64,000 nt of DNA from Sebastes aleutianus (taxonomy: Eukaryota > Chordata > Actinopteri > Perciformes > Sebastidae): NCBI GenBank assembly GCA_916700875.1, contig CAKAKS010000032.1:9859001-9923000 (forward strand), in the 5' to 3' direction. Under the pieces are notes generated by a model, which was not told the origin of the DNA, did no database searches, and saw only the letters and a program-made list of their open reading frames with translations. How positions within the stretch are numbered: position 1 is the stretch's first letter; each line of letters starts with the position of its first letter. This document shows positions 34,947-48,196 of the stretch, one piece after another. Position numbers and translations under genes: made by a program.

Positions 34947-37740
34947 CAATATGTAGCAGGGCCTTTTGACAGTAATTGTTTGGGATGGAGGTGGCAGCTG
35001 TGGGAGAACTCCGGGGCAGAAAGGTGATAGTTTGACCCCTCCCCACCCTCTGGGCTCCACTCAAGCCATGTCCACGCTAATGGAGATGAATTTGAAACAC
35101 CGTCTTTTTCTCTCCGTTTTGGCCTTCATCCATACTAAATCGGCCTTTCAACAACAGAGCCTCTCAAAACAACGCTCTCAGGAGAGTATAGAATAAATAA
35201 GCTCCGTGGACGAGGAAGATTTAGCTTTTTGAAAACAGCTGTGAAACCTTTGCAGCATATAGCACTGCATACATTGTCAATATGCTGTCAGACTACTGCA
35301 TAAGTAGGAGGTTATCTGATTGAGGGTCTTTACACAGACCTCCATCACCATCCTCCAGTGGCAGGACAGGTACTGGTACGGAGGAACATGTTTTGGGGCC
35401 CTCTTCGAACTGAAATTAACATGCACTTTTGCTAAAATTGTATTGATCAAAAAGATGGCTAGTTATTAGGGGTGGGAAAAAAATGTATTCACCTATGCAT
35501 CATGATTTTTACGATTCTGAAATAAATCTTTTAATGCCCGAATCGCTATATTTGCTTGATTTGAGTCTATGCCGATGTAGAAGGAAGTTAACGTTTTTAT
35601 TGTTGTAGTCTGAGTAACGTGACGTCATATCCGTTCTGTATCCGTCAACCAAAACAAACCGCAGTCGGCTGCAAAGAGAAAGTACATAACAGCGGAGGGT
35701 CTGCATGGATACGACCTGCACCCTCACATTTTAAATCCAAAGTGGTAAACACTACACATACAGTAAAGTATTGGAACACTTTGGGTTTCACATATTGCAG
35801 GAAAAGCAGAGCTAGACATCATGGCCAAAGCTTCATGCTAACTCCGTCATGGACAAGAAACGTTATCGTATTGCGGTAACGTGCGGTCAAGCCAGCTGTC
35901 GTTTTCAACCCGGTTTGAAGCTTAATAACGTTGACATTCTAAATATTATCATGAATAACGTACAGAAATATTGCGTGCCTTCGCTTTCTTTCTGTATATC
36001 TCTCTTTCACACACACAAGCGACGCGGCGCTCGGCGTCTCTGACTGTAATTGTCTCAGCCTTCAGTCCAAAAGTCAACATTTATAGAAAAAAAGATCAAT
36101 GTAATCATTTCCAAAATTCACAACATGCTTCCATCCAACTAAACACTCTGCTTCAATCCATATTTGTTGGCGTTTAGCCTTTCAAAAACACAAAGGGAGG
36201 CACGCACCTAACGGGGCGGTCTAGCAGCAATTAACAGCATCATAAATCTGAATGAACTATACTTTGGTGCTTCGGTTTCTGTAAAATGATCTGGACAATT
36301 GAATTGTGGAGAATCTAACCAATCTAAAGATGTGTAACATTTCCATATTGACAAAAGTTACTTGTAGTTAGGTAATTGAGACCTGCATTTATTTGTCAAA
36401 ATGTGTCGCTGCACCGGCAAGTAAAAGGGACTCAACGTCTAATTGGGGCTCGGCTTTTAATTGACGTTTTACTGTAGTTACGTTTAGGACAAACATCATG
36501 GTTTGGCTTAAAATCAGTAGGTAAACAAAATACAATACGTACGCAAACAACGTAACATAAGTACGAAAACCATGTCACAAACGTCACGAAAAAAACACGT
36601 CACTAACGTAACTTACAAAACAAAAAACGTTCTCCTGGTTGAAAGTTCTATGTTTGTTGGACCCATCCGCCTCCTCTCCCGCCAGCTATAAACAGTCTTT
36701 CTTACTTTTTATTCTACGTCACTAGCTCTGAACGTAGCATATATAGGTGGATGCATTTTCATTGCAGTCAGTACAGACATGCTGTACTAATGACAGGCCT
36801 AAAGCAAGGACGGCGTTCTTATTGCACGTTTATGTCTTGCACATTATCGTGTCACACATACCCCCTTTTTTTCTGCAACCGGGCTGTCTTGTTACATTTC
36901 TTGTGCCATTCAAGTTATTAAAGGAAACATTTTTTTTTTCCACTAGCACTGCCCTTTTAAGAAAACACATTTGCTACATCTTGCTGCCAACCCGGGGCAC
37001 GTACAGTAATCATAGCTTTTAGTCAGTATTTGGTCCATAAAGCATGAATTACATCAGTAATAGCGCAGGCTTGTCCTCAAGCTAAAGATTTGATCAGAGC
37101 AAAGTAGTTTAACAGTGCCAATAAAATATACCATAATACCAATGAAGTGTATGATAAAGATTTGAGTCATTTTATAGGGCTCTGGGTTGTTTCCCACTCT
37201 GGTACCAAGCCTCATTATTGCTACTCCAAATACCAGCTCCCTGTGTTAAATATCAAACTCTATCAGAGAGCCTTTACCTGCTCTTTGCTGTTACACGGTG
37301 TCTGGCTTTGGTTCAGATCACAAAGGCTCCCTCAGCCATCTAAAAACTTCCCCTCCATCTTCACTTTTGATTGCATACCGTCTGGTTGAGCCACCTGGCT
37401 TTATCCTTCTGCCTCTGTATTGGCTGTACGCTTGTTAGTCTGCCTCCTTGTCTGTCCTTTAGCCGGCTCAATAGGAGGGTATAAATACCTTTTACAAGCT
37501 TCCCTCCAGTATCTTTCTTTACCTCATCCTGTCCTTCACATCCTTCCCTCGGCCTGATTCTTCTTTCGTCTGCCTTCCTTCCTTTCTGTTTTTTTTTTCT
37601 GTATTGACAAAAACATGTAGGAGGTTAGACAAAACATAATAAACATTCTCTCTCTATATATATATTACACATTATATTTTTGTGTGTATATGAAAAAAAA
37701 ACACACAGGACAAAGCAAAAACAGACAGATAAATCAGGCC
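34945..37740. other. Intergenic sequence with repeat relics
   Basis: No exon supported. Repeat relics are likely at 35467-35540 (TTAGGGGTGGGAAAAAAATG, a common teleost element start) and 36465-36620 (GTTTAGGACAAACATCATGG with many ACGT words). A CRE TGACGTCA lies at about 35621-35628. The segment 37480-37590 is pyrimidine-rich. Confidence 0.45.
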
Positions 37741-37745
37741 ATTAA

Positions 37746-38750
37746 ATAGGCGTTATCAGTCGCTAAAAGCACCATAGATGTGGGTCATTAGGGGCCTACT
37801 ATACCTACTTCGTTGTAAAAATGAAAATGAAACTTAAAAGCAACACGTTCTAACATTTTGTAAAACTGAATGAAATGTTACCTTTTGACCACAAACAAAA
37901 AGGCTTCTTTAGATTTAGGCAAAAAAAACTACAACTTCTTTAGTCTTAGGCAAAAAAAACTACAAATATTTTAGGTTTAGGCAAAAAAAAACTACAACTT
38001 CTTTAGGTTTAAGTAAAAAAAAAACTACAACTACTTTAGGTTTAGGCAAAAAAAACTACAACTTCTTTAGGTTTAGGTAAAAAAAAACACAACTTCTTTA
38101 GGTATAGGCAAAAAAAACTACAACTTCTTTAGTCTTAGGCAAAAAAAACTACAACTACTTTAGGTTTAGGCAAAAAAAACTACAACTTCTTTAGGTATAG
38201 GCAAAAAAAACACAACTTCTTTAGGTTTAGGCAAAAAAACACAATTCTTTAGATTTAGGCAACTAAACTACAACTTCTTCAGGTCTAGGCAAAAAAACTA
38301 CAACTTCTTTAGGTTTAGGTAAAAAAAACACAACTTCTTTAGGTTTAGGCAAAAAAAACACAACTTCTTTAGGTTTAGGCAAAAACAAACAAACACTTAG
38401 TTAAGTTTAGGTAAAAACATTGTGCTTTGGGTTAAAGTAACTATGAACACAAAGACAACTATACATTGTTGGTTTCACACAGGATGTGAACCTCGGTCTC
38501 CTGGGTGAAAACCCCTTGTGTCCCATTCATCCTACCAGAACTCTACACTTTCACACTGTCTATACTACAGCGCCTGACTTCTGCTTCTGGTCCTGTCATA
38601 TTTACTATGGTTGCTAGAGGTCCCTGTCATCTTCTTTTATACCTTCTTTTGGTGATCTACCATGTGAATAGATGATAAAACCTACTAGTGGGTGTAGTAG
38701 GCCCCTATTGGCCTACATCTATGGGGCTTATAGCGACTGATAACGCCTAT
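37746..38750. mobile_element. TTAA-flanked inverted-repeat element (~1.0 kb) carrying a minisatellite
   Basis: The left 60 bp (37746-37805, starting ATAGGCGTTATCAGTCGC) and the right 60 bp (38691-38750, ending GCGACTGATAACGCCTAT) are reverse complements with about six mismatches. Both ends abut TTAA (37742-37745 and 38751-38754), the target of piggyBac-type elements. There is no transposase. The centre is a 17-unit tandem array. Confidence 0.85.
37903..38412 (+). repeat. ~30-bp minisatellite, about 17 units
   Basis: Units follow the pattern poly-A(6-9), then CTACAACTTCTTTAGG, then TTTAGGC. Variants include TCTTAGGC, TATAGGC and units lacking the CTA. Similar single-copy TTTAGGC.AAAACTAC words occur at 6810-6860, so the array probably expanded from one internal segment of the host element. 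Confidence 0.9.
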
Positions 38751-38754
38751 TTAA

Positions 38755-39035
38755 TAGCCAGACAACAGTCTAATCAGCTGCATTTTCATATTACACCGAG
38801 CCTGCAAAGCACAGCATTCTGCAGCAGCATGTGTGAATGTCATCAGTGGTTACGGTAACTCGTGGACATAGAGTAGTGTTCAGTGACAGTTTCACAGTGA
38901 TAAACCCGGTGGGGACAAGTGAGGAGAGAGGAGTGTGTGGCTCACATGCAGGCCTGGGGGGCCACGCTCTGTCCATGGGGGGGGTTGGAGCAGAATCTGC
39001 TTTGGACGTTACAGCAATCTGGGTCAGTCAGGCTG

Positions 39036-39076
<41 letters not shown>

Positions 39077-40504
39077 GACCTCATTGCTCCTGCATTATCA
39101 TTATTTTCCCAGTCCGTCACTACGCTGGGACTCAGGGAGACCCTGCACCAGGAAATACGTTCGATTCCCCCCCGTGACAGCACATGTGCATACACACACA
39201 AGGGAGAGGAAATGTAGTTACGACAGCGCCGAACTGAGAGGTCAAAGGTTACCATTACAAATGGCTCACTCTCACGTTCAGGCGCACTAATCATACTCTC
39301 TCACACAGTGACCCTGAACCCGTCTCTCTCTCTCTACGGTGCCACACATCTCACGGGTTGAGATTTTTTAATTTGAAGTGGGCCCCATTTTCTCACCATC
39401 CGAGTGTTTCCTCTTTAATCTCTCAGGCTTTCTGTGCATGAGCAAAACAGTTTGATGAAACACCATCAAGCCATCAATGAAAGAAAGAAAAAAAGAAAAA
39501 AGTGCCACCTCTTTAACAGCACATCTGTTTAGATCTCGAGGACATAAACCAGCAACCTTTCCCTCCTTTCATTGCCTCGCCGGCACTCCCTCTCCCTTTC
39601 TTAGCGCTCCTTTTCTCCAGAGCCCGTCTCTTTCCCTCCCGAGCCCTGAACCCCTGCCAATGACTGTTAGAGGAATCTGATTTGCGTTGATTACATTAAC
39701 ATTCTCCAGATGTTCATAGTCGGGGATCTGACACCTCTGTCCCACAGCTGTCTCGTCACGGAGAGCAAAGAGGGATGCGAGGCTACGTCTTGTCGGAGCT
39801 GTGAGGGAGTGCTGTATCTCAGCAGAACATGAGCCGACGTACGAGACGGACTTGGAACGGATTCAAAGGAAATGAGGTGTGAGCTTTAAAGAAAAATATA
39901 TAGCGGAGGTGTACAGGAGGATGAGGAGAAGGAAAAGACAGAGGGAGTTGGATGCAAGTGAGTGATTCAGGAAATAAATGAGCCTTGTGAAAAAGACGCT
40001 GAACAGAAATTTGTGCAAGAATAAAAAAATAAAACCCAGAGAAAGTAAGGAGGTGCAGGAGAGGAGCATTAGTTTGAGAGGAAATACTCAATTCCCTTGA
40101 CTCTGCCCAGTCCATCTGTTTGGTCCTGTCTTTACAGGATTTGGTGCTTGCCGCATGGCCACAGGAAGTAGCCAGCTCCCCTGGGTCTTCAGAAGGGAAC
40201 GTGATCCTCTTAATAAGCCCTGACACGGTCCGCCACCACTGACCTATACTCTTCAAATGTCCCTTCAGTTTCCGCTGTAAGCCTCTCTTTGGCCTTGGAG
40301 AAGGCTTGATGCTCAACACAGAGGCCTCGTAAACAAAGCCAACATTTTTGGGAATTACAGAAAGAAACAGAATTACGAGCTCTCACAACATGTCCGATGA
40401 TTGGTTACTACGGGGTCAGGTTTTGTAGATTGTGGAGGGACCTGTTCACGCTACAAGAAGCTCATATGTCTGACACATGGGCCAAAACCTTAGCAGCACT
40501 GCAA
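38755..40504. other. Intergenic sequence with a GA array
   Basis: (GA)n at 39037-39074 and an imperfect DR1 motif AGGTCA-A-AGGTTA at 39239-39251. ORFs on the minus strand at 39819-40319 lack domain features. Confidence 0.5.
39037..39074. repeat. (GA)n microsatellite
   Basis: About 19 GA units. Confidence 0.95.
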
Positions 40505-40745
40505 GGCTGCTTTGAGCTAACTGCTTACGTCAGCATGCTAACATGCTCACAATGAAAATGCTCACACGCTGATGTTAAGCAGATGTTTGCACCATGTTCA
40601 CCATCTTAGTTTAGCATGCTAACATTTGTTAATGAGCACTAATACCTTATTACAATTCATCCTGAGGGGTAGCTTGATTGTGTGTAGCAAATTTCATGTC
40701 ATGTCAAGACATTTCAGTAAAAGCCAACTTGTTGGTGGCACTAGA
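40505..40745. repeat. Dispersed repeat, teleost type
   Basis: TCAGCATGCTAACATGCTCA, ATGTTCACCATCTTAGTTTA and GCATGCTAACATTTGTTAAT belong to a repeat I recognise as common in percomorph genomes. There is only one copy in this window. Confidence 0.6.
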
Positions 40746-43700
40746 GAAAAAGTCAGGGGATAACCAAAGTTAGTCCGATTCGTAAGTAACCGTTAGTAAT
40801 GAGAATTTCAACAAATGTAACAGCAAATGTTTTTGAAGAAAATTACCAACCCTAGCTTTAAAAACATTTCCTTATTATGTTTATAGAAAATGTGACCCAG
40901 GTAGAATTAGGCCTGCATTTATTACAAAACATATTTGCATAGTTGCAAATTAAACATAATTTCTAGGAGACAGGGCCAATGTTTGAAAAGTTATTTCTTT
41001 CTACATTATCTTCACATTACAATAATGCTTTTGTTAAGGTTAGAGAAAGAGTGCGGTTATGGCAAACAAACTATGGTTAAGGTTAGGAAACTAAAACGCT
41101 GGTTAAAAAATACAGTATATATACAGTATAGTGTGGGTGAAAACATACCGTATGGCTCGTATAAGGCATGGAATGTATGGTGGGATGGTGTGACATGAGA
41201 ATAGCATCAGTCAGAGGGAATCTTAGACTTGGCAGAAGTCGCCATTTATCATTGTTGAATGGTCTAAGATTGGAAACAGTTTTGACATTTTTACCGACAC
41301 CCTTCAGTAGATATGATCAAATGCGTGCGTGTGATCATGTTCCACCACATTTCCCTGTCAGCACATTCCAGATCATCCTCCATGTGTTGTGCATGTATGC
41401 ACGCCATGTGACGCCCTGTATCTCTGCTATGCATCCCATAGTGGAGATCACATTCCTAAAGATTCAAGCTGTACGTAAAGTGGGGAAGATTACATTTAAT
41501 AGTTGGATTTGATGGATTTGATTAAAAAATTCCAGCCATGTTCATAAGTTTTCTGACAAATATCAGTGACTTTTGCTTTGTATTCACTCTTTTCTTCACT
41601 CTAGTCCCTCACTGGGATTGAAACCAGCAGATCAGACGCCGAGGGAGAAGTGTGTTTCATATTTGAAGTTCCTGTGGACTGTGCAAATACTGTACATGTG
41701 CACGCCTTTCTGTGGAATACTTTTTGTTGTTGTGTGCTTTATCTGAGTCCCGTGAGCTCCAGCTCAAATACTGATGTCCTCCCTTGTGGTGGTTTAAAAG
41801 AGGAGGAAGACAGTGAGGTTTGGTATCAGAGAACGAACATGAGAGGGAGATGAAGAGCAAGAAAACAATACAGATTCTAACCGCAACTGGACCAAAAGCA
41901 CCTGCAGAAAATATGTTTCCATGAAAACAAAAACTCGCTGGCGTCAACATCTGGTTAAAGCTCATCACTATCTAAACCCCAACATTCTTTCAGCCTCATC
42001 TCAGGATGGAGGAACACAACCGGAGGAGAACCTCTATCTGCTATCTGTAAACATGGACAACCAGAGGAATCTGAGCTATGACAGCTTTTGGGTTAGGTAC
42101 TGTTTACACATGCATGCAAAACGCACACAAACACACCACGCCGCACACACTGATAACAATGTGGTGGAAACAATCCGCCACTTTTGGGGTGCCAATTTTC
42201 ACAGCAGGGCATGTGCGTGCCTGACCGCATTCTTTTTGACGTCGGTGTCAGAATAAGTGTCATTTTTGTGGCACTTCCTTCACCCGAGAATGGAAATCTG
42301 TAATCTTGACTCGCTTCGGTGGAGATTTTCTTTCACAAAGTAGACGGGAGGATACTTGTTGACTCCGTGTAGTAATTATACTGCTCTGCTATTGCATTCT
42401 TTCTTTGTTTTGGATTTCCAGTTGACAGGGCCTGAGAGAAACAACAGAAACGGCACTCGGGGTTTTGCTGACCTTGAACGGCTGGTTAAAGGTGTGAAGT
42501 CAGCTGATATGTAAGGAAAATAGCTGTGTGATATCATTACATTATCAGGTTATTTGTAATTCTTGTATTATTACATTTTTTGTTTGGTATTCTATCATGC
42601 TGGTAAGGAATCTTATTACACAATGGAATTCACTAGTTAGTTAAATATCACAATGCAAACATGAAATAACTTTCCATGATCAAATAAAAAACATTAGGTC
42701 CAAAGAATAATTCAGGGTTTGAAGAGCCTTTTTATCTCTTATATGAGTCCAGATGTGCACCCTCCGGACTTGTGGACCAAGCCCTCTCTGACTTATGTCA
42801 TATGTACTGTGATGTGTTCACAATCATCGAGTCAAATCAGGGAAATGCACCATGAGATGGGACTCGAGACCTCAAGTGTTTCAATGCAGATGAAATATCT
42901 GACCCTATAACTCATCGTAAAGGATTTTGATGATTGGTTCTATTGATTGGCAGCTTATGCATGATATGTGCAGGGTCTGCTGCATGACAGAGTAGCTATA
43001 ACGGATAAGACATTTTCCATTTACATGAGCTGCCAAATACAAAATTATATTCACATTAAACTCTCAGCAGAGGATCCTCACAGCAGAGAAGCTTAAAGCG
43101 AAAGTTCAGACAGGAAGACCCTCTTAACACTCTCTCCCTCATTCACAACCTTTCTGTCTATCTCTCTCTACTGGCTCCTACTCTATCAGCTGACTGTGGG
43201 TGGTTCACTCTTAGATAACCAAACAGATTCCACCACGCTGTCCATGAGCCAATCATGTCGTTGCAATCAGATTTGAAAACTGTTCTTGTCTCTGCTGCGT
43301 CAGTTGTCATTTCAGTGCGACTCGATGCAACCCGCCTCCACCCCGTCACCTCCAGGCTTCATCATATTCAGTGCCCTGGCCTGCTCTACATTCCTTCATT
43401 AGATCTTCAGCTACTCCTTTCACCACCACCACCAGTGTCTAGACTCCAGGGGGGGAATATATCCTAATCTCATCACGGCATCACTACCACCTTTTGATAT
43501 ACTACGTCACGATGGAGTCTAATCGCCAAACACTTTGCACTATTCTTCTATTAAGTAACATGTAATAAATTATTGTCATTCTATACGGGGTCTCTCCTGA
43601 TTGAACTGACAAAAAACTATCCTTGCCTGTCTAACTTTACAGAATATAACAAACCAATGCAAGTTATTCAGCCTACGCATGTTCTGTATGTGCATTATCA

Positions 43701-44295
43701 ATCCATTTACTATGGGTAATGGCATGAGGTCGGCTTGAGGCCCCCTGTGGACATGATAAATTGTGGATTTGGACAGCTCTCGGCACTTGCAGACTTCCTG
43801 GAAAGCAACCCTTACATCTACGAGTCTGCACGTGTGGTGAAGTCCATACAGTTAGATTTTCAGCCATACTGAAGCCTGTACTGATGGAAGCCCTGCTTCT
43901 AATAATGATGTGCAAAAATGCAAAGTCATGCAAAATCTTTTTGAACGACTCTTTTTAGCATCCGGTATGTACTGGGTCAGCCTGTTAAACGGACTAAGTG
44001 ATCATAAATTCCCGACTCGCCCACTAGCCGTTCTCGTAGGGTACTGCTTACGCTGCGTGCTACGGTGGTGCAGTCATTCAAAACGATTGAATCGGACTTG
44101 AGTCAAGACAGTATGGCGGGTTCACGGTCTATACGTGTGCTCCGCGAAAAGCCCCCTATAACGGAGAGTCACGGAGAAAATGACGCTATATTTTGCAAAA
44201 AGTATCAAAACTCGAAAGGTTTGAAAGGTTCAATACATTTACATGTATCAACTCAGAGCCGATTCTGTGAAAAGAGTCGGTCTGCACATCACTAG
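40746..44295. other. Intergenic sequence, no feature recognised
   Basis: About 3.5 kb of mostly unique sequence. ORFs up to 114 aa are present but none has a recognisable domain or good splice context. Confidence 0.5.
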
Positions 44296-44602
44296 CCTCT
44301 AAAGCCCCGTCTCCACCAAGCAGTCCAGTTCATTTTATTACACATTAGAACGGTTATTTTCCTGTGTCCATCAGCAAAAGCTGTGGATAATACCTGGTAG
44401 TTTTATAGTACCACCTCAGTCGAGGTTCCAAGCAAGCTGAGCCAATACGAGAAGGCATCGCTACAGCGATCAGCTGAGAATCCCGCCTACACTGAGGGGG
44501 TTATATCCGCAGTGGAAAACTAATAGAGAAAAGGACCTCGTACCAAAAGGTGAGTCGGGTCGAGCTGTGCCGTACCATGCAGTGGAAACACGGCTTAATA
44601 AA
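44296..44602. mobile_element. MITE-like element with degenerate inverted ends
   Basis: Left AAAGCCCCGTCTCCACCAAG against right ACTGC/CAGTGGAAACACGGCTT as reverse complements. The interior has TAGTACCACCTCAGTCGAGG and CGGGTCGAGCTGTGCCGTAC, a teleost-type repeat. No ORF. Confidence 0.6.
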
Positions 44603-46218
44603 CAGATCATGTTGAGTGTGGAGGTCTTTCACCCGAGCCCTGTAGAGGGGTCACAATAGTCTGTAGAGACACCAAGGTCAATTTACTGCCAGTCTTTGTC
44701 ATAATTACCACAAAGTCTGTTTCACTCTCTTTTACGACCACGCCATATTTGCTACAATAGGCTTCAAGGTGTTCCAGTCTTTCAATTAATTTCTCCCCGA
44801 ATGTCACCAAAATGACAACCATTAGCATTAAATCATGACGGCATTTAGGAAACCATCTTCTTCACATACTCGATTAATTCTTCTTATTAATACAGCACAA
44901 AGTGAGAAAACATGAAGCAGGAGATCCTTGCAACACAACTATTAGGGATGTAAGTATGGTAGATCCTATAACAAGTTTTTCAGAGACAGTATATTTCATT
45001 TTGACTAGTAATATGACTTTATTGGATAGTTAGTAGAAGCTGTATTTTTCCTCAGCTGGAACCTTAAAATAGCTCCATGGCAGCTACAAAGTGGGACAAA
45101 AGCTGCTGACTGAAAATTAACTGACTAATGACTTGCGTGTTATGCGAACGAGGAGCCACAGTAAAGCTCATTAATTTCAGTCTCAGCATCTCTGGGGCTC
45201 TCTAAATGATCCCTTCATCATGTCATGGCGATGATCTATATCCAGCCACACACAACACCTGGGATGCTGCTCACACTTTGAATCGCATTCATGATTTTAC
45301 CACTTTCGGTCCCTCCTCCTCCTCCTCCTCCTCCAACCCCTCTGCCCCCGGGTCATGCAGGAAGTGACAATACCCCCGCTGGGCAGCAGAGCATATTATG
45401 CAGTTTGCTGGGGCCAATCATCCCCACAGGAAGAGGAAGAGACTTTGCATGTTTTCCCCAGAGATACCGAAGGGATGACACACGTGTGAAAGATTGTCAG
45501 AGGGACATTTGAAGAGTCGGAGTGGCAGGCTGATGAACGTTTAAAGTATTTACAACATCTGCTGGAGCCAGGACCAGAGGATGTTGGGTAATAGTGGCTG
45601 CGCTGAAGTTGAGTCACAGACTCCGTAGACCAAATACTGATAGCAGGCCATTCATTGTCAGCGACGAAAGGGAATGAATCACCTAGATAAGTGGAGTTAA
45701 TGAAGTAGCAGATATGAAAGATGAGGATATGCAGTTGAGGTCGGACAGAACGCTTCCGGCCTCGGCTCCTGGGAGGAAAGAGGAAATCCTTTCATAACCA
45801 ATGAGCCTCCACTTGAGACGCCGTCTAATACCTGGACGGCAGATTAATCAGCTCTCTTCATCATTCCCTGGATTTGGTGATTCAGGACAGGAGCTACCTA
45901 AAATACTTAACCTTTAAGGAGCATTACCTTCTCAATTTAACTGCTTTTTTCTTTTTAAGGTTTAGAAATGTGTCGTCCCATCGGGTTCGGCACCTCATAT
46001 AAACCGGCCGAGCGTTAATGGCCCCGTGACACACTCGTCCTCGGGGCTAACTGGCTGACCAGTCTGTCTCTTTGCCTGATCCTGCCCCATTAACCCTAAC
46101 CCCCAGGAGAGATCACAAGAGTGAGTTTCTTGAATGTGGCCCCATCCCGGCTGCCTTCAAAAAGGCAGTTCTCCACCAATTAGGGCCTCATGAATAAGAA
46201 GAAGTATGGGTGGGGGAT
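44603..46218. other. Intergenic sequence, no feature recognised
   Basis: A short (TCC)n run at about 45314-45333. Nothing else supported. Confidence 0.5.
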
Positions 46219-46795
46219 GTTTAAAGGCCCTGACACACCAGGCCGAGCGTCTGTCGGCCTAGTTTTTGCTGTGCGTCCAGCACCGTCAGCTGTAGTCTGC
46301 CCGCGTCAGAGGCTTTTCGTCCGATTCAGCATGTTGATGTCGGTGAGAAATCACTCTGATTGGTTGTTCAGCTGAAACGAATCAGTGCACAAGAAGAGAA
46401 ACGGAAGTGAGGAAAGCAAGCCAACGAGTAAAGTCAAGAGGGCACACACAGAAGGCTCTTTTCATTTTTCATCTTCATCTCATCTGATCACACCAATACA
46501 CGGATATTTTCACAACGACATGGCCATCTGGAATGAAGCTAAGTAGTGAGTGAGAGTGGTGTGAAAATGGTCGACAAACGCGGCGTTGTTTCATGTACGT
46601 AACATAACAACTGCTCCGCCATCCTCGGCCTTCTGGTTTCCCTTTTTGAATGACGAATACAGACTACCGCCGCCTGCCGGGTTGGAGAATTATTTCATCT
46701 CATGCGGCCACAGATCGTACATGTTCAAATGTAACTTGTCGGCAAAGACAAAGGGGGAATGGGGCGTGTTAGGCTAGATCAAAATAATCTGTGTC
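46219..46795. mobile_element. Element family R4, copy 2 (right end missing)
   Basis: AAAGGCCCTGACACACCAGG at the left, and the body collinear with R4 copy 1 but without the nested insert. It stops before the inverted right terminus. Confidence 0.75.
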
Positions 46796-47532
46796 GAAAC
46801 TGAATGATGTCCACCTCCAGTGAAAACAGATAGAATAAGTTTTTCGATTAGCACGAGATATTCATCTTATCTTTTTCCCTGTGTGAGTGTCCCAGCTATC
46901 TGCTATCTTTAAAAGGCCGGACTACATTCTTTCACAATGAAAATGACATGACTATCACTTCAGTCATCTTACCACACACAAACACACACACCCTCCCTTG
47001 CCGACTTTTCCCGCAGGTTTCCTAAGGACAAAACTCTGAGGCAAGAGATAAGGGTCAGCGGCTGTTTGAATTAACAAACGGCGGCCCAAAACAACATACC
47101 TTTCCCTCACTTACAAGCCAGTAACAACAACTGTTCAGGAATTGATGTTGGCACAAGAGAGGCAAGACAATGCTTTTGTGGTTTCATGAATTTTTTTGTT
47201 GTTTAAACTGTCTCTATACTTCCTCTTGTGACTCTCCCCTTCAGTCTTTCTTTACATTCCTGACATGCTTGAGTAGAGCGATGACACGTGCCGATAAGAA
47301 TGCCGGCTGAGAGTTTAAAGGACTCCCGTGTGACTCACTGCTTCATGCCTTCAATCAGCACGAGGAAAAACCGAGGAGGGGGCTCAACATTTGATCAACG
47401 GGCACTTTTAATTCCACACCGTCATGAAATATAATGTATAATAATATTTTAATGGGAAATTGCTGTAGATAGACTGGGTTGTTTCATAAAGTAAGTAAGA
47501 AATGCACTGAATTTTCAGAGATTAACCTGTAA
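46796..47532. other. Intergenic sequence, no feature recognised
   Basis: Unique sequence without a supported gene. Confidence 0.5.
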
Positions 47533-48196
47533 GGTAGTTTAACGCCACTAATTTCTTTAACGCATTAACACAACTTCCGATTTTTAGGTTGTAGCGGGCT
47601 CAGTTTTAAAGCTAGAGTGAAGAAAACCTAAAGAATCCATTGGTAACCATGTCATACTAGCTTGTCGCAAAGGAGACTAAATAATGCTCAAAATTTACAC
47701 TAAATTTTGATGAGGAAAAACTGTCATGGCCATTTTCAAAGGGGTCCCTTGACCTCTGACCTCAAGATATGTGAATGAAAAAGGGTTCTATGGATACCCA
47801 CGAGTCTCCCCTTTACAGACATGCCCACTTTATGATAATCACATGCAGTTTGGGGCAAGTCATAGTCAAGTCAGCACACTGACACACTGACAGCTGTTGT
47901 TGCCTGTTGGGCTTGAGTTTGCCATGTCATGATTTGAGCGTATTGTTTATGCTAAATGCAGTACCTGTGAGGGTTTCTGGACAATATGTGTCATTGTTTT
48001 GTGTTGTTAATTGATTTCCAATAATAAATATATACATACATTTGCATAAAGCAAGCATATTTGTCCACTCCCATGTTGATAAGAGTATTAAATACTTGAC
48101 AAATCTCCCTTTAAGGTACATTTTGAACAGATACAAAATGTGTGATTATTTTGCGATTAATCACAATAAAAAAATTTAATCGATGACAGCCCTAAT
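47533..48196 (-). mobile_element. Non-autonomous element family R1, copy B
   Basis: Nearly full-length reverse-oriented match to copy A. Ends are CTAATTTCTTTAACGC and TTTAATCGATGACAGCCCT. It carries the DR1 motif at 47750-47762 (TGACCT-C-TGACCT on the plus strand). Confidence 0.8.

Noticed and set aside
37903..38412. Regular repeat spacing resembling a CRISPR array
   Set aside because: Units are directly tandem without unique spacers, in vertebrate DNA inside a transposon.
39819..40319. 166-aa minus ORF
   Set aside because: No family signal; hydrophobic C-terminal part reflects A/G-rich plus-strand composition.
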